Below, in pieces: positions 50,883 to 60,800 of a stretch of DNA of 64,000 bases. The translations under genes were made by a program, and so were the position numbers. The stretch's first letter is position 1. Each line of letters starts with the position of its first letter. Origin of the DNA: Emiliania huxleyi CCMP1516 (lineage: Eukaryota > Haptophyta > Isochrysidales > Noelaerhabdaceae); contig NW_005199443.1 of assembly GCF_000372725.1 (NCBI RefSeq), forward strand, positions 241,561-305,560, written 5' to 3'. The notes beneath the pieces were generated by a model. That model was not told the origin of the DNA, made no database searches, and worked only from the letters and a program-made list of their open reading frames with translations.

Positions 50883-53800
50883 ATGCTGTGCTTTTTGACG
50901 TCGATCGATCTGTCTTCCAACAACCTACAGGAAGAGGAGGTTCTGGTGCTCACCAAGGCACTCAGGACCAACACGGTGCTGAAAAGCATTGATCTACGCT
51001 ACAACAGTTTCGGCGCCCAGGGCTGGAGCGCAATCTTCCGTGCGCTCCGGGACAACCAGAACAACCAGATCGAGTCGTGGGACCTGTCGGACCAGAAGAT
51101 CGATGCCGAGACAGCCGGAGTGCTGGCTGAATATGTCTCAGTCAGCGCGCCGATGGCCACTCTCTATCTCAGCAACAACCTTATCGGTCCCAGGGGTGGC
51201 GCAGCGATCGCCGAGGCTCTGCGAGGCAGATCGGGACTAACGACTCTGAACCTGAGCTGGAACAACATTGGCCCCGAGGGTGGCGTTGCGATCGGCAAGG
51301 CCCTCGCGGTCAACTTGACGCTGACCGAGCTCGATCTCAGCGGCAACTTTATCTGCGGTCTTGACGAGGACGGTGAAGGTAAGTACAACGAGTCCGGCAT
51401 CGTAGCGCTTGCAGAGGCGCTCGGCGCCAATGCGGTGCTAAAATCCGTCGATCTGTGCAACAACAAGATCAGCCAGCAGGGCGCCGCGGCAATCGCCAAT
51501 GCCCTCAGGTCCAACGCAGCGCTGACCGAGCTCAACATTTGGTATAACGACATCGGCCCCGAAGGCGCAAAGACGCTTGGCTCCGCGTTTGAGCTCAACG
51601 CAGAGCTCGCCGAACTCTACCTCGAAGAGACCAAGATTCGTGACGAGGGCGCCAAGGCGCTGGCGAGGCTTGATTTTGTCGACCTTTGCGGCAACCTCGG
51701 GACCTCGTTTGGTGCGCGTGGTCTGGTGCCACGCGCCAAGGCGAGGGCGATCAACAGGTTCGACCAGGCACACGACGAGATCTTCGACAGGCAGATCAGT
51801 CACTTCATTTCCACGATAGGAGGCGTCGCGCGAGAGAGCGCAAATGCAGCCTACATGCCCCAGAGAGTGGCACGTTTTGTCGACGGCGTCTTCACTCGCG
51901 GGTGGGAGGTAGTGGGCGAGGGTCTGAAGAGCGACGTCATGGCCTCGTACAGAAGCATCGACCGAGAGCACCAGCTCCGCATCAAGCAGTGGGCAAAGGG
52001 GCCTCCGCTCCAGCTGAACAATCTGCTCACCTGGGTGCGCGCCAAGGTGCTGTACGCGGCTAAGCCGGCGGACGCGACCATATGGAAGGTGATGCAGGAC
52101 CCGTTCGGCGCGTCGATCCTCGCCATCAAGCTCCTCCCCTTCTTCGGGGTCAACGTGCTCATCTACACTTATTTCTTCCTCAACATCGACCGCAAGGACG
52201 AGTACCAGCTCGTGGAGTTCGTCCTTTCCTTCAAGGGCTTCCAAGTCATCAACGCGCTCTCGCTGGCCATCAAGGGGGCGCTCAAGTTCTACTACTGCCT
52301 AAACAGTCCTGCGACCGATACCTACAGCTCAACCGCAAACACACTCGAGTACGTCTCAACGGCAAACACGCTTGACGTTGAAAAATGTCTACTGATTGCC
52401 TCAGACTCATCTGAGGCAATGTACTCCGCTTTTATCTACTCACTCGAGGTGCTGCGGGTTGGGCTTCTCTTTGCCGCCACCTACCTCCTCGTGAGCGGGA
52501 AGGCGTATGGCGGGCTCGGCGAGATACGCGCCCTCGAGCAGGTGCGGCTCGACGCAGCAGACGCGCGTACCTCGGCGCCGCGCGCGCCGTCCCTTGAGGA
52601 CCAAAAGCGGATCGAGAAGGAGAAGACGAGGCGTGCCAAGGACGACATAAGACGGACTTCAATTGAGGAGGCGAGGAGGACTTATGGAGCAGAAGTGCGG
52701 ACCCGGGCGGCAAAATGCCACTCCAGAGTGCTTCTTTCACCGTGTAATAATTAATAGGTGAGGACGGGGGGGTACCTGCCGGCCTTCATGCGGTACGACG
52801 CCTACTGCTTGGTCATCCTCTTGACTGTCGGCTTCGGGCGGCTCCTCTTCACAGGGTGCAGCTCGCTCGCCCTCGCACTGAATTGAGTAACGGCCTAACC
52901 AATCGTTCATTACTGCGACCAGGCAGCTCTCGACCTCGCACTGGATGTTTTGGCAGACCCTCTACTACATGAAGATGGCGTATGGGCTGCTCTCCTTTCC
53001 GTTCCTCGTCTTTCGGCTCCCTCTCGTCGGCAAGGGGCTCGTGCAAGCGATGCCGACCGGGTACGATGAGAGTGGCGCGCTCGTGCAGATGCTCAGTCCC
53101 GCGCTAATGAAGCGCAAGAAGGCGTTTGACGACCGCGCCAGTGCCAGGGCACACGAGCACTCGATTCGCAAGCTGCAGGCGGCTCGCAAGCGCGAGAGGA
53201 GGCTCGACGCGCTTGCGGCGGCGAGGCAGCGGCTCTTGCCCGCCGGCGGCACCTCCGCTGCTTGGGCGGCGGGCACTGTTCGGAGGAGGCGGGGCGGGGC
53301 ACGACCAGGCGGGCGGGAGGGGTGGCCCTATAGTCGGCTGGAGGAGGAGGACGGGGAAGAGGACGGGAATGGTACGTCTGCTTCTCCGACGCCGACAGCA
53401 GGCGACCTCGAGGCAGGGAGGCCGCTCCTGTCGCAACTTGAGTTTGAGACTCGCGCTGCCATCGCCATGCAAGCCCAGTGGCGCGGCTACCGCGTACGCG
53501 CGCAGCCTGCGTGGAGTGGCATGCCGCTGCCCCGGATGAAGACAGCTCTGGCGCTGGCCGACACTGCCTTGATGTGGACAGCGGAGCAGGGGAGGCTGAA
53601 GCCCGATTATGATGTCGAGGACAGCGTGGTGGAGGCGCTCTGGCATCCAGCGTGGCCCCTTGTGGCCGTGTCCCTGGCGCTGTGTCTCGACTTTTGGATC
53701 GCAAAGTCGACAACCGATGCTTTTGTCTACTTTTTGGGCGAAGGCCTAATCAGCTTGGCCATACTCTTCCTCCTCACGCTGCCTTGCGTCGCCTCACTCC

Positions 53801-54723
53801 CATTCCACCCTCGCGCTCGCGCACTCACCCTCGCGACTGCTCGGGAACGGGAAGAGCGTGGCCATGTCACCGTCACGCTCCTCTCGGCCAAACGGCTCAA
53901 GGCGGCGGAACGAGCCGGTACCTCTGACTCATATGCAGTCCTGAACCTCGGCGCAAGCAAGCGGAGGTCGAGTGTCGTCAGAAATAGCCTCGACCCTGTA
54001 TGGAACGAGTCATTCTCGTGGAACGGCGTCTTCTCCGACCTCCTTCAGGACGGCCTCGTCGTGACCCTCTTTGACTGTGAGAAAGCCTCCCGTGATGACT
54101 GCCTTGGCATGGCCCGCGTACAGCTCGACAAACTTCTGCACGCCCGCGAGGCGACTTTCGTCACGCCGCTCTCGCTGCAAGGGTCTGTCCGGGTACATGT
54201 CCAGTGGCGCTCCGCGGCGGCGGCCTGGATCGAGGCGCGTGGCGCCGCGTTCGCGGCCGCGAGGCTGCCACCGGCACCGGCACCGGCAGGACCACCACAG
54301 GTACAGGTACAGCCCGCTTCGCAAGGGGTGCTATTGGTGCGGCTCTTCTCGGCTATGAAGCTACGAAGCGCGAACGGGCTGCCTGACCCTTACGCCGAGG
54401 TGCGGCTTGGCAACCATTGCGTGGTCCGCTCGTCCGTGCAGTGGAGGACGCGCGATCCGATATGGGATGAGAGCTTCGAGTTCAGCGGCGAGATGGCGCA
54501 GCTGCTCGCCGAGCCGCTCTGCATATCCCTTTACGACACAGACGGTCGCTTCGACGCCGTCGATGACTCCCTCGGAGAGGCGACCCTCGACCTCTCGCCG
54601 CTCCACTCACGTTGCGTTGCTGCGCTGAGCGGTACCGTGCTATACATGCGTACCCAGCCGCGAGGGCAGGTGAACGTCCTCGTTTCATGGACCTCTGCGC
54701 CCGGTGACGGGCCCCGGGACTAG
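50883..54723 (+). CDS. LRR (RNI-type) / multi-TM / IQ / tandem C2 fusion protein
   Basis: Three exons (50883-52694, 52758-52855, 52923-54723) give about 1,236 residues in one frame. Residues ~1-265 are RNI-type leucine-rich repeats (LTSIDLSSNNLQEEEVLVL, LTTLNLSWNNIGPEGGVAIG, LTELDLSGNFI). Then come a helical linker and about six to eight hydrophobic helices (LLPFFGVNVLIYTYFFLNI, VLRVGLLFAATYLLV, YCLVILLTVGFGRLLF, LISLAILFLLTLPCVASL). An IQ-like motif (AAIAMQAQWRGYRVRAQP) lies between. Two C2 domains end the protein: HVTVTLLSAKRLKAAERAG with SDSYAVLNLGASKRRS, and VLLVRLFSAMKLRSANGLPD with YDTDGRFDAVDDSLGEA. Acidic residues suited to Ca2+ are present in both. I know no standard family with this order. 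It suggests a Ca2+-responsive membrane protein. GTG at 50874 is in frame; ATG 50883 was chosen. Confidence 0.75.
52695..52757 (+). other. Exon-copy intron (GT-AG, 63 bp), copy degenerate
   Basis: It begins GTGCGGACCCGGGCGGCAAA, an eroded copy of the next exon (GTGAGGACGGGGGGGTACCT at 52758), and ends TTAATTAATAG-like (TAATTAATAG). Splicing joins YGAE to VRTGGYLPAF. Confidence 0.7.
52856..52922 (+). other. Exon-copy intron (GT-AG, 67 bp)
   Basis: GTGCAGCTCGCTCGCCCTCG opens the intron; the next exon begins GCAGCTCTCGACCTCGCA at 52923. The spacer ends in GCGACCAG. The splice gives FTGQLSTSHW in frame. Confidence 0.7.
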
Positions 54724-56669
54724 TCAGGGGGACTGCGATCCTCGATGTTGACTAGCCCCCCCCAGCCCCACCCCTCTTAAAGCAAAAAGGGCTGGTCGTG
54801 TGTGAAATATATATATGTATTAGTAGGGAGGCGAATGTTGCTTGTTGGGCGGAGGGTGGACGCGTCCAAAGGGGGGGGGGGGGGTTACCGTCGACCAAAA
54901 GCGTGACACTGGAGAGCGAGTCGTAACACATCGGAGCACATCGGAACGCCCCTGCTAGCGACGCCTGGGCGGCGATGATGCCGCATAGGGAACTTTGAAT
55001 ACAAGGTACATTTTGAGAATGGGTTTCAGAATGCTGGCCCGGGGGATGACCGGAGGCTCACGGAGGGAGAGGTCACAGGCCCACTTCTCGGATCGTTTCA
55101 ATGCCGCAGTCGACTCGGTGGAAGCTGGAAGTTGACGGCCCCCATTCCCCATAGCATTAGCAACAAACAACGACGGCGTCGGACTGAATCGCTCATCCGC
55201 GTCACCCATGGCGGGGGAGGGACAGTTTTAACTGCAGTTTGTTTGTTTGTTTGTAATTACGGCCGTATATATAATTGAAATAAATAAATGCCCTTTGTGT
55301 GCAAGTGAAAACGCTTCCCGCATATTTTTTCTGTTTTCGTTTACGCCTTGAGGAGAGTCCTGACAGAGAAAAGAACTCGCCACTCGACCATGCCAAGCGC
55401 ACAAGGCAAGAGAGGCGCGGCCATTGTGCAGGCAACGTTACAGCCGGCAACGTGCAAGAAGGCAGCAAAGCTCGGCCACGACGTCCAAGGCCCGCGCGCC
55501 CCTGGTTTGCCACCGGCGGCCAGCAAGCCAGCGCCGAGCAGCGGACGACGGCTGACCGACTGCTGACCGAGGCAGCGCCCACGGCAGCGCCCACGGCAGC
55601 ACCCACGCCACCTGGGGGGTCGACGGGCCCCCGGGGGCGACGGGGGTGCTCTCCGGCCGCGGCGGCCGAAAACGGGGGTCGGTAGTACGGTGTAGTAATG
55701 AAGTGATCCACTTGATCCAAGGGTGCCATTGTGCTCTACTACAAAGGTTGTGTAAGATGCCCAAGTCTCAGACACTGAATCCTAGGCTTAGCGGAGCTGA
55801 GTTCTGACGGTGTGAACACGAGCAACCGGAGTGACGACCGGGACCGGGCCGCACGCCGGGAGTGCCCCGACTAGCAGTGACGGGCGCGGACGAGCGAATG
55901 AGAGGTCGCTATCTGTGGGAGATGTGTTATTAGAGACTAGGGCTGTCTATCTCTCACCAAAAGGGACCTCTCAATCATTCGCTCGTCCGCACCCGTCACT
56001 GCTCACGGAGTGCTCCGCGTGCCGCACCGGCCGCCGCCGGCCGCCGGCCGCTCACGGTAACGGAACAATGTTACTACTCCGCAACGTTGAGCTGGATCAA
56101 ACTGAATAGTGCTCCTGAAGGCCCTCTCTCTGGGCTCTGCCACACAGTAGCAGCTCGCGACTAGCAGCTGTTGTGGCTGTATTTGTAGCCATTTTTAGGC
56201 TTCAACTGGTCCCAAAATAGTAGCAACGCCTCATGAAAATCAGTCAAAAAAGCCCCCAAAAATCGGCGACTGCGGCGGGCCTCCTGGGGCTGCGCCCTAG
56301 ACCCCCTTGACTGGGGGGACCCCCCGCGAGAGCACCCCCGTCGCCCCCGGGGGCCCGTCGACCCCCCAGGCCACGGCAGCACCCACGACAGCGCCCACGG
56401 CAGCGCACACGGCTCGAGAACCTCGAGAGAGGTCGCGTTCTGTGTGTAACAGCTTGCACGGTCCGTCGCCTGTTGACACTGCGCACTGCCAGCCACACTG
56501 GCCACAAGGGGACAAAGGGTTCTAGCTCGCTATATAGCCCTGGGGACTTGGAGCACTTGGAGTGCAGTCGGCAACCTCACGCCCAGGACCGGGGAGCTGA
56601 GAAGCCACCCTTCCTACGGAGGTTTTCTCTAAAACGCACAGGCAAACTCGACGCGGGCGGCGCTGTCCG
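54724..56669. other. Intergenic region with inverted repeats, no gene recognised
   Basis: Holds a poly-G tract (54872-54887), a small minus frame of unknown merit (54955-55209), the DR2 copy (56540-56605), two inverted copies of a 45-bp block (55611-55655 and 56326-56370, core GGGTCGACGGGCCCCCGGGG) and the hairpin at 55874-56002. CACGGCAGCACCCAC occurs in direct orientation next to both 45-bp blocks. Confidence 0.5.
55874..56002. repeat. Hairpin/fold-back element with ~35-bp arms and 57-bp loop
   Basis: The left arm 55874-55907 (GCAGTGACGGGCGCGGACGA...) is complementary to the right arm 55965-56002 with one mismatch and a 4-base bulge. The loop contains AGAGACTAGGGCTGTCTATC. It could be a MITE, a recombination relic or an RNA hairpin. 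Confidence 0.8.
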
Positions 56670-57826
56670 ATGTTCGCCACGCTTGTCGCTCTCGCCTGCG
56701 GCGCGACCGAAGCTGCCGTAGAGGACCCGCACGCCAACGGCCTCTATAAGCGGGACTCGCCCGTCACCTCGCTCACCTCCGCGCGGCTCGCTCAGCTCGT
56801 CGAGGGCGGCACTCCGACGCTGGTCGAGTTTTACGCCGAGTGGTGCGGGCACTGCCAGCAGTACGCCAAGACCTACGAGAAGGTCGCGGCCGCGCTACGC
56901 TCCGACGTGCCCGGGCTGCTCGTCGCCGCGATCAACTGCCCGTCGCACGAGAAGGACTGCTCCAGCCACGGCGTCCGCTCCTACCCGACCATCAAGCTGT
57001 TTGGCGCGGTCAACTCGTCGGAAGGCGCCGCCGGAGCGGCCGCGCCGGACAGCAGCGCCGACGGCTCCGACGCTCCTCCTCACGAGGAGGACGAGGCGAT
57101 GAAGGGAGGCGGGATCCTTGTCAAGGTGCGGTGTGAGATCGGTGAGATTTTAGCCAGAGGCAGTGAGAGGCAGTGGGATGCGCCGAGATCCAGGAGACTC
57201 CAGTGGTGGTGGTGGGAGGCAGCAGTGGGTGGCTGTGGGCGTCCGCCCCCGGGTCGGCCGAGTGCGACCTCGCCACTGATCGCTCTGCACTCCTGGAGTA
57301 GGCTCGGTCGCCAGACGCCTTGGCAGCCTTCGCCCGCGCACACCTCCCCGCCGCCGCGCACCTCGCAAAAGTGCTCGCCGCCGCACACAGCGCACACCTC
57401 CCCGCCGCCGGCGCAGACGCCTCCACCTCAGACGTCGCGACCGCCGCTGCCAACGCCACCTCCGACACCGCCGCCGCCACCGCCACCGCCGCCGCCACCG
57501 CCACCGCCGCCGCCACCGCCACCGCCGCTGCTGCGGTGGCAGCAGCCGACGCGGCCGCCACAAAAGTGTCCTCCGCCTCCGCCTCCGCCGCCGCCGCCGC
57601 CGCCACTTCCGCCGCCTCAGGCGCCGCTTCCGCCGCCGCCACACCGCCGCCGAAGCCAAGCAAGGATGTGGTCGGCGAGGAGGAGGTTGGCCCAAGCAAG
57701 GAGAAGGTTGGCCCAAGCAAGGAGAAGGTTGGGCCCGTGCAGCCGGCGCTACGGACGGCGAGCGGCGGCGGAAGGCACAGCGGCAGCGGAGGAGGAGGAG
57801 GAGGCGAAGGAGGAGGCGGAGGAGGA

Positions 57827-57857
<31 letters not shown>

Positions 57858-60800
57858 GAGAAGGAGGCGAAGGCGGAGGAGGCGGAGGAGGCGGCGGCGG
57901 AGGCGGCGGAGGCGGCGCTAGCGGAGGCGGCGAGGCAGCGGCCGCGCACAAGGTTGCCATGCCTCCGCCAGGTGGGTGTCTAACTAGTGGATCAGTCTCG
58001 CTGTGAGGTAAGTAACCGGGTTGCCATGTCTCCCCCCAGGCGGCTCTCCGTTGCCGCGCCGGCCCCAGCTGCTGCCCGTCCCTGCGGCGGACGTGCTGTA
58101 CGCGGCCCGCCACTCGCTGCTCCGGGAGGTGCGTTCATTAACATGAAGCGACGGTGTTAATTAACTCACACGCGGCCCGCCACTCGCTGCTCCGGGAGGT
58201 GCATTCATTAACATGAAGCAACGGTGTTAATTAACTCTCTGAGGTGAGACACGCCGCGGCGGCGGTGGCGACGCCGCGAGGGTCGCAGGGCACGGCGGCG
58301 GAGGCGGCGGAGGCGGCGAGGCGATTGGGGGCGCTGCGGCTGTGGGTGTCGGCGCTGGCGAGGGGGGTGCCGAGAGCCGTCGATGGAGGCTTGCTCGCGC
58401 GACGGTCTTTGCAGGTGGTTGCTGGTTCTGGCGGCGTGTGTTGAGGGGTCCTCCACGCGGCGGTAGGCTTGCTCGCTCGAGGGCTGGCGGAGCTCGAGGT
58501 TGAGATGGACGCGTGGGAGATATGGGGAGATATGGGGAGATAGAGCGAGATAGAGGGCTGGCGGAGCTCGAGGTTGAGATGGACGCGTGGGAGATATGGG
58601 GAGATATGGGGAGATAGAGCGAGATAGAGGGCTGGCGGAGCTCGAGGTTGAGATGGACGCGTGGGAGATATGGGGAGATGTGGGGAGACATGGGGAGATC
58701 TGGGGAGATATGGCTGTGAACAGGTTGAGATGGACGCGTGGGAGGAGGCGGACTTGCCGGGCGAGCAGCAGTGGGCCGGCATGCTGCAGCGAGCCGGCGT
58801 CGCGAGCCCGCCGCCAGCCCCTTTGCCTCTCGGGGGTGGAGGAGTGAGTGAGTCTCGACCAGCATCTCTCGGCTAGGCATCTCCGAGTCGATCGGCAGTC
58901 CGTACCTCTCGGAGGCCGCGACTCGGCTCGTGATGTGCACGTCGGCGATGCCGGCGCGGCACGGCTACCCTTGCTCGCTCTGGCCCCTCCTCCTCACGCC
59001 GCTCGCTCGCTCTTCACACCCTCCTGCTCACACCCCGCAGCTGTGAACAGGCTCCACTTCCACACGCTGCTCGCTCGCTCTTCACACCCTCCTGCTCACA
59101 CCCCGCAGCTGTGAACAGGCTCCTCTTCCACACGCTGCTCGCTCGCTCTTCACACCCTCCTGCTCACACCCCGCAGCTGTGAACAGGCTCCTCTTCCACA
59201 CGCTGCTCGCTCGCTCTTCACACCCTCCTGCTCACACCCCGCAGCTGTGAACAGGCTCCTCTTCCACACGCCGCTCGCTCGCTCTTCACACCCTCCTGCT
59301 CACACCCCGCAGCTGTGAACAGGCTCCTCTTCCACACGCTGCTCGCTCGCTCTTCACACCCTCCTGCTCACACCCCGCAGCTGTGAACAGGCTCCTCTTC
59401 CACACGCTGCTCGCTCGCTCTTCACACCCTCCTGCTCACACCCCGCAGCTGTGAACAGGCTCCTCTTCCACACGCTGCTCGCGCACTCCTCTCCGGAGCA
59501 CGCGCCGCAGACGCTCGAGGCGATCCTGCGCTACGTCGACGTCTTCTTCTCGTGCGCCGAGTGCGTCGTACACTTCCGCTCTCTCGCTCTGCACCTCTCG
59601 CCGCCGCCCGCCGCCGCCCCCGCCGCCGGCGCCGCCAGCGCTGGCGGGGGAGGAGGAGGAGGCGAGGAGGAGGAGGAGGAGGCGAGGGGCGCTGCCGCGC
59701 CGCTGGCGGGTGGCAGCGCTGCGTTCAGGCGTCGAGCGACGGGCTGCGCTACTGGAGACACCGGTGGGTGACTACAGAAAAAGCATCGGTTCGCCGAGCA
59801 GGCGCCTCTCGGCCGTCGTGCGGCGGATTCGGCTCGTCGCGTCCCGCCGCGTGCAGGCGAGAGGCTTGATTAAGTAATTCGAATTACTAATTCACTAGTT
59901 CATTCGCCTCGTCGCGTCCTGTCGCATGCAGGCGAGAGAAGCGATGCAGATGCACATGCACATGCACATGGACAGACGCCCCCACTGAATGCTGCACGCT
60001 CATGCCACACAACACAACAAACATCGTGTGCGCTTCGCGCCGCCTGCTGCCCACATTCAGAGTCCTATTGACGTACTATCAACGGCATCAGTGCTCACAA
60101 CATGGATACTCGTAAATGGCGGTGGTAATCGCATCGCCGCCGTGCAGGCTGCGTCGCTCGGCGGCGCCAGCGCGGACCAGGCAAAGTTCGCCGCCATCGC
60201 CGCCAATGCCGCCGCGGCGGCGGGGGTGGCGCCGCCGCCAGAGGAGGCGCGCGGCTCGGCCGAGATCACCCGAGATCACCCCGAGATCACCCCGAGATCA
60301 CCCCGAGGGTACCCGAGAGTACCCGAGGGTACCCGAGAGTACCGAGCTGTGGCTGAGATCACCCGAGATTGCCCGAGATTGTCCGAGATTGCCCGAGATT
60401 GACCTTCAGGCGCGGGACGCGGTCGAGCTGTGGCTGTGGGCTGCTCACAACGAGGTCAACGCGAGGCTGCGCAAGGAGAGAGCCTTAGGGTGTAGCCGAG
60501 AGGTAGCCGAGGTGTAGCCGAGGTGCAGCCGAGGTGCAGCCGAGGTGCAGCCGAGGTGCAGCCGAGGTGCAGCCGAGGTGCAGCCGAGGTGCAGCCGAGG
60601 TGCAGCCGAGGTGTAGCCGAGGTGCAGCCGAGGTGCAGCCGAGGCATAGCCGAGGTGTAGCCGAGGTGCAGCCGAGGTGCAGCCGAGGCATAGCCGAGGT
60701 GCGGCCGAGGTGCAGCCAAGGTGTAGCCGATCCCGCCTGTGCCTGTTGGTTCACTAGCTGATCTCGCCACTGGTTGAGTGACAGGAGATCGCCGCCGGCG

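Noticed and set aside
58983-59470. Repeated LLFHTLL-type coding units as a protein repeat domain
   Set aside because: Reading through gives no QSOX continuity and the 68-bp unit is not a multiple of three; splicing all units out restores the conserved motif.
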